From assembly GCF_018603515.1 (NCBI RefSeq), contig NZ_JACATN010000002.1:496001-560000 (forward strand): 64,000 nucleotides of DNA. The letters are read 5' to 3'. This document shows positions 38,747 through 47,281 of this stretch, in pieces (within the stretch, counting starts at the first letter, position 1; each line of letters begins with the position of its first letter). Origin of the DNA: Zobellia barbeyronii. Lineage in GTDB: Bacteria; Bacteroidota; Bacteroidia; Flavobacteriales; Flavobacteriaceae. The notes beneath the pieces are model-generated. The model was not told where the DNA came from. It did no database searches and saw only the letters and a program-made list of their open reading frames with translations. Made by a program: the position numbers and the translations under genes.

Positions 38747-40375
38747 TTATACCGTTGCAACGTACATTTTATTACGTTGCTCCCGTAATGTCTTGTCAGA
38801 CATATATTCATCAAACGCCAGATATCTATCTATGTTGCCTTTAGGGGTCAACTCAATGATTCTATCGGCAACCGTCTGTGCAAAGTGGTGGTCATGAGTA
38901 GTAAACATAACCGTTCCCTTAAAATTATTAAGGCTATTATTAAATGCGGTAATACTCTCTAAATCTAAGTGATTCGTTGGCTCATCTAACATTACTACGT
39001 TAGCTCTGAGCATCATCATTCTACTCAACATACAACGCACCTTCTCACCTCCGGAAAGTACGGTACAAGTTTTTAGGGCCTCTTCACCACTAAAAAGCAT
39101 TTTACCTAAAAAACCACGGATATAAACTTCTTCTCTTTCTTCTTCTGTCTTAGCCCATTGTCTAAGCCAGTCTACCAAACTTATGTCTTCCTTAAAGAAG
39201 TCTGAATTATCTGCAGGCAAATAGGATTGGGTAGTAGTAATACCCCACTGGAATTCACCCTTCTCAGCTTTCTTATGACCATTAATTATTTCATAGAAAG
39301 CAGTTGTTGCTCTTGAATCACGAGAAATAATAGCAACTTTATCTCCTTTTGCTAAGTTTAGATTTACATTTTCAAAAAGTAAATCGCCATCTTCTGACTT
39401 AGCAGAAAGCCCTTCTACGTTCAATATCTGATCTCCTGCTTCACGTTCTCTTTCAAAGATAATGGCAGGATACCTTCTACTAGAAGGCTTAATATCTTCT
39501 ATCTTTAGCTTAGATAACATTTTTTTTCTTGATGTAGCTTGCTTACTTTTTGCTACGTTGGCACTAAAACGAGCAATGAATTCCTGTAATTCTTTCGCTT
39601 TCTCCTCTGCCTTTTTATTTTGTTGTGCTCTCTGGCGTGAGGCCAACTGGCTACTTTCGTACCAGAATGTATAGTTACCTGAATACACATTCATCTTACC
39701 ATAATCAATATCTGCAATGCTAGTACAAATGGAATCTAAAAAGTGTCTATCGTGAGAAACAACAATTACTGTATTTTCATAATCGGCAAGGAAATTCTCT
39801 AACCAAGTAATAGTTTCATAATCCAAGTCGTTGGTAGGTTCATCCATGATCAACACATCTGGATTACCAAAAAGAGCTTGTGCCAATAACACACGAACTT
39901 TAAGTTTTGAATCTATATCTGCCATTAAGGTGTAATGAAACTCTTCGGTTATACCCAAATTTGATAATAACGCCGCGGCATTACTATCTGCGTTCCAACC
40001 GTTCATTTCTTCAAACTGAACTTGAAGCTCACCAATCTTATCTGCGTTTTCATCTGTATAATCAGCATAAAGGGCGTCAATTTGCTGCTTTATTGAAAAA
40101 AGCGGCTTATTCCCCATTACAACAGTCTCTAGAACTGTAGACTCGTCATATGCGTTGTGGTTCTGCTCCAAGATAGACATACGCTTACCTGGCTCAAGAT
40201 GTACATGACCTGAAGTAGGGTCTACCTGTCCAGATAGAATTTTTAAAAACGTAGATTTTCCGGCTCCATTTGCTCCAATTACCCCATAACAGTTACCCTG
40301 AGTAAAGGTTACGTTCACTTCATCGAAAAGGATCCTTTTTCCGAATTGTACGGATAGATTTGATACCGACAGCAT
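38747..40375 (-). CDS. ABC-F family ATPase (YbiT-like) with one degenerate ATP site
   Basis: 542 residues, two ABC domains with no membrane helices, linked by a charged P-site linker (about 240-300), as in ribosome-associated ABC-F proteins; the start MLSVSNLSVQFGKRILFDEV is closest to YbiT. NBD1: Walker A GANGAGKS (34-41) and Walker B VLIMDEPTNDLD (174-185) are intact, but the signature is DIDSKLK (about 153-159) in place of LSGGQ. NBD2: signature LSGGEKVR (440-447) and VVMLDEPTNHLD are intact, but the Walker A position reads SRDSRATT (351-358) and lacks GxxGxGK. So one composite ATP site is complete and the other is lost on both sides. A translation-factor role is inferred from the family. 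Confidence 0.92.
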   Translation of the reverse strand: MLSVSNLSVQFGKRILFDEVNVTFTQGNCYGVIGANGAGKSTFLKILSGQVDPTSGHVHLEPGKRMSILEQNHNAYDESTVLETVVMGNKPLFSIKQQIDALYADYTDENADKIGELQVQFEEMNGWNADSNAAALLSNLGITEEFHYTLMADIDSKLKVRVLLAQALFGNPDVLIMDEPTNDLDYETITWLENFLADYENTVIVVSHDRHFLDSICTSIADIDYGKMNVYSGNYTFWYESSQLASRQRAQQNKKAEEKAKELQEFIARFSANVAKSKQATSRKKMLSKLKIEDIKPSSRRYPAIIFEREREAGDQILNVEGLSAKSEDGDLLFENVNLNLAKGDKVAIISRDSRATTAFYEIINGHKKAEKGEFQWGITTTQSYLPADNSDFFKEDISLVDWLRQWAKTEEEREEVYIRGFLGKMLFSGEEALKTCTVLSGGEKVRCMLSRMMMLRANVVMLDEPTNHLDLESITAFNNSLNNFKGTVMFTTHDHHFAQTVADRIIELTPKGNIDRYLAFDEYMSDKTLREQRNKMYVATV

Positions 40376-40555
40376 AGATTTCTTTTTAAAATTCGTGCAA
40401 AAATACTGAATTTTAATGGCCTAAACCAATAAACTTAAAAAGCATTCACTTCATCTTAAACCTTAACGCAACCCTCTTATTTTTAACTCGCTATTAACAG
40501 CAAACCGCCAAAGCGTTGTTTAATTTTGAGCAATACATAGTAAGCTATTACTTAT

Positions 40556-41938
40556 ATGAATAGAAAACTACTCTATCTATTTTTTGCTTTTCTTGGAAGT
40601 TGTGCTGCAGAAAAAAGTTCACCCAGTGTGTTTTTTTCGGGGGAAATTGTTAATCCTACCAGTGACTACATCGTACTACTTAAAGGAGATGTGGTTATAG
40701 ATTCTGCGGAATTAGATGATGACAACCGTTTTTCCTTCTCTCTTGATTCTATTACAGAAGGCCTATATCATTTTAACCACGACCCGGAATTACAGTATGT
40801 TTATCTAGAAAAAGGAGATAGTCTTGTAGTTCGTCTAAATACTTCGGATTTTGATGAATCCCTAGTTTTTTCTGGAGACGGAGAAGAACTCAATAATTTT
40901 CTTTTAGAAGTTTTTTTGGCGCATGAAGATGAAGCCAGTTCTGTCCGATCTATGTACAGGTTGAACCCTGTTGATTTTGAAAGAAATATCGATTCTTTAA
41001 AACAACTAAAATTAGAGATACTAAACGATATAGTTACCGAAGGTAAACTCTCCAAAAAAGAGCTGAAGATTGCTAGTGCCAGTGTTGATTATAATTACAA
41101 CACCTATAAAGAGGAATATCCTTTTAAGCACAAAAGACTTACTGGAGAAAAAATATTAGATGATTTACCTGCTAATTTTTACGATTACAGAAAAGATCTG
41201 ATTTTTGATGATAAGGATTTAACGTATTTAAGACCTTATTACAATTTCATGATCAATCACATTGGCAACATGTCTTATATGACCTGTTCTCACGCCTGTG
41301 CCATCAAAAATAACGTGGTTCGTAATCAGCTTCATTTTAATAAGCACAAACTGCATATTATAGATAGTCTGGTACAGGAAAAAGAGTTGAAAGACAACCT
41401 TTTTAGATATGTAGCTTTTGATTATCTATTGAAGGTTCATGATTCCGAAAAAAACAACGAAGAGTTTATTGCTGGTTTTAGAGAACTTAGTAACAATAAC
41501 AAACACATGGGCGAGATTGATGCTTTGTACGAAGGCATTAAAAACATTCAGCCTAAAAAAGAAATACCTAATGTTGCCGTAACCAGTATAACTGGTGACA
41601 CAATGACATTAAAGCAAATAGCAGCTAAAAATAATAAAACAGTATTCTATTTTTGGTCTGCCACAGATAGAATGCATTTTGAAAATATTAAAAGAAGGAT
41701 TGAACAGCTTTCCTCAAAGAAACCGGAGTATTCTTATGTAGGTATCAACATAAAAACTTCAGAAACTAACTGGAAAGCCATGTTAGAGATTTCAGGGTTG
41801 GATCAAACAAACCAATACCGTTCTTCTGACTTTGAAGAGCTTACGAAATCACTAGTTATCTACCCTCTTAACAAATGTATTATTACAGATGATAAAGTAA
41901 TTGTAGATGCATTTGCGAATGTTTACACCTCCTTCTAA
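40556..41938 (+). CDS. TlpA-like lipoprotein without redox cysteines
   Basis: 460 residues. Lipoprotein signal LFFAFLGSCAAE (Cys16), then an N-terminal beta domain of the DUF4369 type (FFSGEIVNPTSDYIVLLKGDVVIDSAELDD) and a helical middle part. The C-terminal 140 residues keep the thioredoxin-like outline (KTVFYFWSATDRMHFENIKR, then YPLNKCIITDDKVIVDAF), but the usual WCxxC position reads WSATDR. It therefore cannot do thiol-disulfide exchange and may be a binding or structural relative. TAATTTTG at 40521-40528 is a plausible -7 element. Confidence 0.75.
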   Translation: MNRKLLYLFFAFLGSCAAEKSSPSVFFSGEIVNPTSDYIVLLKGDVVIDSAELDDDNRFSFSLDSITEGLYHFNHDPELQYVYLEKGDSLVVRLNTSDFDESLVFSGDGEELNNFLLEVFLAHEDEASSVRSMYRLNPVDFERNIDSLKQLKLEILNDIVTEGKLSKKELKIASASVDYNYNTYKEEYPFKHKRLTGEKILDDLPANFYDYRKDLIFDDKDLTYLRPYYNFMINHIGNMSYMTCSHACAIKNNVVRNQLHFNKHKLHIIDSLVQEKELKDNLFRYVAFDYLLKVHDSEKNNEEFIAGFRELSNNNKHMGEIDALYEGIKNIQPKKEIPNVAVTSITGDTMTLKQIAAKNNKTVFYFWSATDRMHFENIKRRIEQLSSKKPEYSYVGINIKTSETNWKAMLEISGLDQTNQYRSSDFEELTKSLVIYPLNKCIITDDKVIVDAFANVYTSF

Positions 41939-41959
41939 GAAAATTAAATAATATAGAAT

Positions 41960-41993
41960 AAAAAAAGGGATGCCATATGGCATCCCTTTTTTT
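41960..41993. terminator. Perfect palindromic bidirectional terminator
   Basis: A 34-bp uninterrupted palindrome centred on GCCATATGGC, with A7 before and T7 after the GGGATGCC arms, between two convergent genes. Confidence 0.93.
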
Positions 41994-42036
41994 ATTTCCC
42001 TATTGCAATTAAATTACATTAGGTAAGTACAATGTA

Positions 42037-42690
42037 CTAGTTTCCTTTATTGTAATCTGCTAAGAACTTAGCTAAACCACTATCAGTTAACGGGTGGTTA
42101 AGTAGACCTGTAATAGAAGATAATCCACTAGTCATAACATCCGCACCAAGTTTCGCACAATCAATAACGTGCATGGTGTGACGGATAGAGGCAGCCAAAA
42201 TCTGAGTTTCGAATCCGTAGTTGTCATAAATAAGTCTTATTTCAGAAATTAGGTTAAGACCATCTGTAGAAATATCATCTAATCTTCCAATAAACGGAGA
42301 AACGTAGGTAGCTCCTGCTTTAGCAGCCAATAATGCTTGTCCTGCAGAAAAAACTAAAGTACAGTTTGTCTTGATTCCTTTGTCAGAAAAATATTTTAAT
42401 GCCTTAACACCATCTTTTATCATTGGTATTTTCACAACGATTTGGTCATGTAGCTCAGCCAACTCATCACCTTCCTTAATCATCTCCTTGTAAGTAGTGG
42501 AAATAACTTCAGCAGATACATCTCCATCAACAATGTTGCAAATGTCTACATAGTGCTTTAATATATTGTTTCTTCCTGTAATACCTTCTTTAGCCATTAA
42601 AGACGGGTTGGTAGTTACGCCATCAAGAACACCAAGTTCTTGTGCTTCCCGTATCTGATCTAAATTAGCTGTGTCTATAAAAAATTTCAT
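42037..42690 (-). CDS. Transaldolase (small, FSA/TalC-type)
   Basis: 217 residues, length of the class of small transaldolases and fructose-6-phosphate aldolases. Seen: [44 protein letters not shown] with the Schiff-base Lys near residue 87, [32 protein letters not shown] and [12 protein letters not shown]. It transfers a dihydroxyacetone unit in the non-oxidative pentose phosphate pathway. Distinguishing transaldolase from FSA would need the active-site Glu/Gln and Tyr/Phe positions in an alignment; most Bacteroidota members are annotated as transaldolase. Confidence 0.92.
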   Translation of the reverse strand: MKFFIDTANLDQIREAQELGVLDGVTTNPSLMAKEGITGRNNILKHYVDICNIVDGDVSAEVISTTYKEMIKEGDELAELHDQIVVKIPMIKDGVKALKYFSDKGIKTNCTLVFSAGQALLAAKAGATYVSPFIGRLDDISTDGLNLISEIRLIYDNYGFETQILAASIRHTMHVIDCAKLGADVMTSGLSSITGLLNHPLTDSGLAKFLADYNKGN

Positions 42691-42762
42691 TTTTTAGAGT
42701 TTATTAGGTTTAAAATTAGATAATTGCTACGCTTTCGAAATCATTTATTTCGAAAAACGAAA

Positions 42763-43572
42763 TTACAACTTATAATGGTTTAGTAATAGTTTCTCGTATA
42801 CTTTATCTGGCAAAATACTCTTAAGGACTACAGAAAATTTCTGTAAGGGCGAACCTACCTTATAATGCACCTTTGGGTTGGAACTTTCAATAATACCAAG
42901 AACTTGCTTCGCTACTGAAATTGGATCATCGCCATTGGACACATCTTCGTTCATCATTTTTAATGTATTGCCATAAGGCTCTTTATATGGCGAGCTCTCC
43001 AAAACAGGTGAATGATAACGTCCTGCAGCAATATTTGTAGCAAAATCTCCTGGAGCCAAAGTGGCAATTTTAATCCCAAAAGTTTTGGTTTCCATTCGTA
43101 GCGCCTCCGTAAGAATTGATAAAGCGCTTTTTGTTGCTGAATATATTCCCCGGTAGGGTAAACCCATATAGCCTGCTATTGAAGTAATATTGATTATCAC
43201 TCCCCCATTTTGTTTACGCATTTGGGGCAATACAGCCTGCGCTACTCTAAGTGGTCCATACACATTAGTATCAAAAGCTTTATGAACTTCCTCGGGAGGT
43301 GTTTCTTCTATAGGACCGGTAATACCAACTCCTGCATTATTTACTAATACATCTAGCCTTCCTTCCTTTGCTATAATTTTATTTACGGCAGAAACTATAC
43401 TCTCCTTATCAGAAACATTTAGCTGAAGCAAATCAAAAATTTCAAAATGTTCGTGTTTTGCTAAATTTCTAGTGGTTCCATACACTTTAAACCCTTTGGA
43501 TTTCAGGTACAAACCTATAGACTTTCCTATACCAGAAGAACCTCCCGTGATCAATACTACTTTTTGCTCCAT
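42763..43572 (-). CDS. Short-chain dehydrogenase/reductase
   Basis: 269 residues from the ATG at 43572. Classical SDR motifs are all present: LITGGSSGIGKSIG, NNAGVGITGPIEET, NITSIAGYMGLP (catalytic Ser), YSATK with Tyr and Lys, and APGDFATNIA after it. The sequence around YGTTRN resembles the 'oxidoreductase with Arg after beta2' set that usually prefers NADPH. Substrate unknown; similar flavobacterial enzymes act on keto-lipids or steroids-like substrates. It lies 72 bp upstream of the transaldolase gene on the same strand and may share its transcript. Confidence 0.88.
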   Translation of the reverse strand: MEQKVVLITGGSSGIGKSIGLYLKSKGFKVYGTTRNLAKHEHFEIFDLLQLNVSDKESIVSAVNKIIAKEGRLDVLVNNAGVGITGPIEETPPEEVHKAFDTNVYGPLRVAQAVLPQMRKQNGGVIINITSIAGYMGLPYRGIYSATKSALSILTEALRMETKTFGIKIATLAPGDFATNIAAGRYHSPVLESSPYKEPYGNTLKMMNEDVSNGDDPISVAKQVLGIIESSNPKVHYKVGSPLQKFSVVLKSILPDKVYEKLLLNHYKL

Positions 43573-43683
43573 AAGGTTGCAAAATAACAATAATATAGTG
43601 TAGTAGAAAAGAAATTAAACGCTGAAGAGCTATTGAAAGAGAATAGTAAGAAAGATGCCTATTTTTTTGAAGAATTTAAGGCT

Positions 43684-43788
43684 AAAAAAAATCGGCAAGC
43701 TACCTACATCGCACCGCTACGACCGTATACCCTTGCTGCGTTCCCACCCTGGGGGATTCTACAGGAGCTGGTCGTGTAGGACTTGCCG
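43684..43788 (-). ncRNA. ffs: Signal recognition particle RNA (4.5S, small bacterial type)
   Basis: On the minus strand an RNA of about 105 nt folds as one long hairpin: the ends GTCGGCAAG and CTTGCCGA pair, and the apical part contains the conserved asymmetric-loop and GNRA-region sequence CCAGGGTGGGAACGCAGCAA, which matches the Ffh-binding helix 8 of bacterial SRP RNA. A T8 run directly after the closing stem acts as terminator, and a textbook promoter lies directly upstream. The RNA binds Ffh and targets membrane proteins to FtsY. Confidence 0.93.
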
Positions 43789-43792
43789 ACTG

Positions 43793-43822
43793 CAAATATA
43801 CAATCTTTTGTTTCTTTCGCAA
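43793..43822 (-). promoter_or_regulatory. Promoter of the SRP RNA gene
   Basis: On the minus strand: TTG, 19-bp spacer, TATATTTG, a full match to the Bacteroidota vegetative consensus TTG-N19..23-TAnnTTTG, with the -7 box 4-5 bp before the RNA 5' end. Confidence 0.8.
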
Positions 43823-43926
43823 TCGTTTTACATTCTATTTTTTATATCAACAATTTGTTTTGAGTTCGTTATTTTTGTGCAACTAAAAACACCTGTAAAT
43901 CAGGCATAACCAAATTTAATTCTGTG

Positions 43927-44979
43927 ATGACAACTCTAAAGTTTTTTCCGCTCTGTCTTTTTTTAATGCTTTTTATGGCTTGTGGAGGCGATAATTCCCC
44001 TTCAGCCCTATTCGAAATTCAATTAGAAGGAAACAGTAAAAGCTTTCAGCAAAACCAAAACGTAGCAGTTTCCCTTAAAAATAAGAAAGACAAAACCATA
44101 GAAAGCGTAACCTATACTGTAGACGGAAAAGAATTACCGGTCAGTGATGGTAAAATTACATTGAACATGCCTCACTTGGGGGACAAAATACTTAAGGCCA
44201 ACGTTTCCTATGACGATACGTCTGTAGAGGTTACCAAGCACCTTAAGTTATTGGCGCCAAATGCTCCTGAGATTTATACCTACGAGATAATTGCAGAATA
44301 CCCTCATGATAATAAGGCATATACTCAAGGTCTTGAATTTCATAACGACACCCTCTACGAAAGTACTGGTAAGAAGGGAAGGTCTTCACTACGGAAAGTA
44401 GATTTTAAATCAGGTGAGGTTTTACAACAAGTAGATTTAGATCAAACCTATTTTGGAGAAGGCATTACCATTCTTAACAATAAGATATATATGCTTACTT
44501 GGCGTAGTGGTGTTGGCTTTATTTACGATTTAAAGACATTGGATAAAATTGATAATTTTCAATTCGGGGAAAGCAAAGAAGGTTGGGGATTAACGAACGA
44601 CGGAAAAAAATTATATAAAAGTGATGGAACTGAAAAAATATGGTTTCTAAACCCAGAAACCTTAGTTGAAGAAGGTCATATAGAAACCGTCACCAACAAG
44701 TCTATTAATGATAGTGCAAACGAACTGGAATATGTAGATGGAAAAATCTATGCCAATGTATATCAAAAACCTAGCGTAATGATTATTGATGCCAATAGCG
44801 GCGCTATTGAAGGTGTTATTAATTTTGGAGGCCTAAGTAGCAAAGTTACCCATCACACCACTTGGAGTGATACAGATAATGTTCTTAATGGAATAGCATA
44901 CCACCCTGAAAGACAAACGTTTTTTGTTACCGGAAAGGAATGGGACAAAATGTTTGAGGTGAAAATCCAAAAGAAATAA
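43927..44979 (+). CDS. Glutaminyl-peptide cyclotransferase (plant/bacterial type) lipoprotein
   Basis: 350 residues from the ATG at 43927 (a GTG one codon earlier). Lipoprotein signal LFLMLFMACGG (Cys19). After an Ig-like beta domain (about 25-110) the five-bladed propeller of the type II QC follows: YPHDNKAYTQGLEFHNDTLYESTG, FGEGITILNNKIYMLTWR, EGWGLTNDGKKLYKSDGTEKIWFLNP, ANELEYVDGKIYANVYQ and LNGIAYHPERQTFFVTGKEWDKMFEV. These enzymes turn N-terminal Gln of exported proteins into pyroglutamate. TATTTTTG at 43870-43877 may be its -7 box. The thioesterase gene begins directly after the stop codon. Confidence 0.92.
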   Translation: MTTLKFFPLCLFLMLFMACGGDNSPSALFEIQLEGNSKSFQQNQNVAVSLKNKKDKTIESVTYTVDGKELPVSDGKITLNMPHLGDKILKANVSYDDTSVEVTKHLKLLAPNAPEIYTYEIIAEYPHDNKAYTQGLEFHNDTLYESTGKKGRSSLRKVDFKSGEVLQQVDLDQTYFGEGITILNNKIYMLTWRSGVGFIYDLKTLDKIDNFQFGESKEGWGLTNDGKKLYKSDGTEKIWFLNPETLVEEGHIETVTNKSINDSANELEYVDGKIYANVYQKPSVMIIDANSGAIEGVINFGGLSSKVTHHTTWSDTDNVLNGIAYHPERQTFFVTGKEWDKMFEVKIQKK

Positions 44980-45375
44980 ATGCAGAGCTATAAAAAAACA
45001 ATTACCGTAATAAAAGATGATCTAGATGATCTAGATCACGTAAACAACGTGCGGTATGTACAGTGGATGCAAGACATTTCTAAAGAACACTGGATGAACG
45101 CCGCATCTGAGGAAATGCGTAGTGGAATTATTTGGGTGGTTATGACCCATCATATTACCTATAAAAGTGCAGCGGTATTAAATGACGTTATTGAAATGCG
45201 CACCTATATTGAAAAAAGTAAAGGCGCAGTTTGTACACGTATTGTAGAGATGCACAATAAGAAGACCAACGAGCTGTTATTAAAGTCTAGCACGGAATGG
45301 TGTCTTTTAAATGCTGAGACCTATAGACCCACCCGCATATCAGATGAAATTAAAGAATTTTTCACTACTGCATAA
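44980..45375 (+). CDS. Acyl-CoA thioesterase, hotdog fold (4HBT)
   Basis: 131 residues. The signature DLDDLDHVNNVRYVQWMQDI at residues 13-32 is the catalytic region of the 4-hydroxybenzoyl-CoA thioesterase-like/FatA group (Asp and Asn near the start of the long helix), followed by HHITYKSAAVLNDVIEMRTYI and TEWCLLNAETYRPTRI. It should hydrolyse an acyl-CoA or acyl-ACP in the cytoplasm. ATG overlaps nothing but follows the cyclotransferase stop with no gap, so it is translationally coupled. Confidence 0.9.
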   Translation: MQSYKKTITVIKDDLDDLDHVNNVRYVQWMQDISKEHWMNAASEEMRSGIIWVVMTHHITYKSAAVLNDVIEMRTYIEKSKGAVCTRIVEMHNKKTNELLLKSSTEWCLLNAETYRPTRISDEIKEFFTTA

Positions 45376-45458
45376 CAGTTAAGACTATACTTTTAGACAT
45401 CAACACTAAATTTAAATGGTTTTTACACCATTAAGAGCTAGATATTTGGAGCATATAA

Positions 45459-47003
45459 ATGAGGTACTACTTAAAAGTCATAACACTTCTTGCCATAATC
45501 ATCTCTCTGGGTTCATGCCGCAAGGATTTTGAATATACCCCTAGCACCGGAGGTCTTGAATTTTCAAGAGATACCGTTTTCCTAGACACTGTATTTGCAA
45601 ATATTGGTAGTAGTACGTATAGTTTAAAAGTATACAACCGCAGCAAAGAAGATATTTCAATTCCTTTTATAGGACTGGAACAAGGCGAAACAAGTTCTTA
45701 CAGGCTTAACGTAGATGGCGTTGCAGGCAAGACATTTGCAGATATCCCACTAATGGCCAAAGACAGTCTTTATATCTTTATAGAGACCACTGTAGATATT
45801 CAAGATGAAACTGTAAATCAACTTTTATATACAGATGTACTACAATTTGGTCAGGGTAATAATAGCCAACAAATACCATTGGTAACGCTTGTTCAAGATG
45901 CCATTTTTCTTTTCCCTAAAAATAACTCGAATGGACAAAAGCAATCGGTCGCGATTGGTTTTGACAGCAATGGTAATGAGATTCTATCTCCAGGTTTTGA
46001 ACTTAAAACAGACCAATTACAGTTTACAAATGAGAAACCTTATATAATTTATGGATTTGCCGTAATTCCCAAAGAACAGAAGTTGGTTATAGATGCCGGA
46101 GCAAGAATATATTTTCATGAAAATTCTGGCATAGCTGTGCAATCCGAAAGTTCTATAGCTATTAACGGAACATTAAGCACAGACGAACAACTTCTTGAAA
46201 ATGAAGTGATATTTGAAGGAGATCGCTTAGAACCAGAATATGGAGATGTATCTGGCCAATGGGAGGGCATTCGCATAGCTACCGGTAGTATTGATAATAC
46301 CATTAACTATCTTACTTTAAAAAATGCTACCATAGGTATTTTCGCCCAAGGAGAATCTTCCTTCTCCTCTCCTACTTTGAACATTAAAAACTCTCAAATT
46401 TACAATAGCTCTAAAATTAATTTATGGGGAAAAACTGTTGTCTTAACTGCCCAGAATTTAGTTTTAGGTAGTGCAGGAAATAGCTCTCTCTACTGTAATT
46501 TAGGAGGAAGTTATTCTTTTACGCATACTACAATTGCCAATTATTGGACAGAAAGTTACCGACCAAGCGCAGCACTTACCATAAATAATTTTGAACCAAA
46601 CGGACAAAACGGTTCTACAGGAATCGATTTAGTTAAAGCCGATTTCAAAAATTGTATTATAGATGGAAATGGCAATTTTGAGTTATCTCACAGTTCTAAT
46701 GGTTCAAATGCCTATAATTTTTTTTTTAGCTCTTGTTTAATCACAGCCAATACCGCTAATATCCCATCAGGCTTTGAAGACTTGTATAATTTTGAAAACA
46801 ATGAGAATTACGTAAATAGCTTTCTAAACGAACCTTTAGAATTTGTAAACGCCACGCAGAATAATTTTAGATTATTACCCACCTCCTCGGCACTGGATAA
46901 AGGAGATAAATTATTTGCTCTTGATGTCCCTTTAGATATTTTAGGTGTAAATCGTAAAGAGCTACCAGATGTTGGAGCATATGAGTTTACTCCCTCGGAA
47001 TAG
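45459..47003 (+). CDS. Conserved beta-helix lipoprotein
   Basis: 514 residues with a lipoprotein signal (IIISLGSCRKD, Cys20). Residues 25-150 form a beta domain beginning STGGLEFSRDTVFLDTVFANIGSSTYSLKVYN, like the immunoglobulin-like domain of DUF1573-type proteins. From about 190 a right-handed beta-helix follows (IDAGARIYFHENSGIAVQSESSIAIN, GQWEGIRIATGSIDNTINYLTLKNATIGI), ending SALDKGDKLFALDV ... DVGAYEF, a choice-of-anchor-Q-like terminus. The family is widespread in Bacteroidota without a known function. Probably surface or periplasmic. Confidence 0.75.
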   Translation: MRYYLKVITLLAIIISLGSCRKDFEYTPSTGGLEFSRDTVFLDTVFANIGSSTYSLKVYNRSKEDISIPFIGLEQGETSSYRLNVDGVAGKTFADIPLMAKDSLYIFIETTVDIQDETVNQLLYTDVLQFGQGNNSQQIPLVTLVQDAIFLFPKNNSNGQKQSVAIGFDSNGNEILSPGFELKTDQLQFTNEKPYIIYGFAVIPKEQKLVIDAGARIYFHENSGIAVQSESSIAINGTLSTDEQLLENEVIFEGDRLEPEYGDVSGQWEGIRIATGSIDNTINYLTLKNATIGIFAQGESSFSSPTLNIKNSQIYNSSKINLWGKTVVLTAQNLVLGSAGNSSLYCNLGGSYSFTHTTIANYWTESYRPSAALTINNFEPNGQNGSTGIDLVKADFKNCIIDGNGNFELSHSSNGSNAYNFFFSSCLITANTANIPSGFEDLYNFENNENYVNSFLNEPLEFVNATQNNFRLLPTSSALDKGDKLFALDVPLDILGVNRKELPDVGAYEFTPSE

Positions 47004-47208
47004 CAAGTAATCCAAGTCTTCTTAAACCCTCCAGTTATTAAGTATGTTTTAAGGGTTACCCAGCTCAGTTTTATCTTACAGAAAAAACCAAAATATTTGG
47101 GTTTCACATTTCAAGAGAGAGATTTTTAGCTTAAAACGTTAAGGATATCTTAAAAATGTAATCTTTTTCTTTCTAAATCGCTAAAAACCTAGATTTGACG
47201 GATAAAAA

Positions 47209-47235
47209 CCCCAGTTATTGTGGGGAATATCTTTA
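47209..47235 (+). promoter_or_regulatory. CCCCA-N7-TGGGG palindrome and -7-like box before the LytTR gene
   Basis: CCCCA (47209-47213), 7-nt centre, TGGGG (47221-47225), 2 bp, TATCTTTA (47228-47235). No T-run follows and the nearest upstream stop is 200 bp away, so this is unlikely to be a terminator. The same arrangement precedes the gene at 51698. Confidence 0.5.
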
Positions 47236-47281
47236 TACCTATGTAACTTACTGTCACTAATTTGCATCAAAACAATGTCTC

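Noticed and set aside
43655-43909. 84-codon open frame over the SRP RNA region on the plus strand
   Set aside because: It overlaps a structured RNA with its own promoter and terminator and codes no recognisable protein.
47004-47060. Terminator after the beta-helix lipoprotein gene
   Set aside because: Only a 6-bp AACCCT/AGGGTT stem with a 21-nt loop and no T-run; too weak to call.
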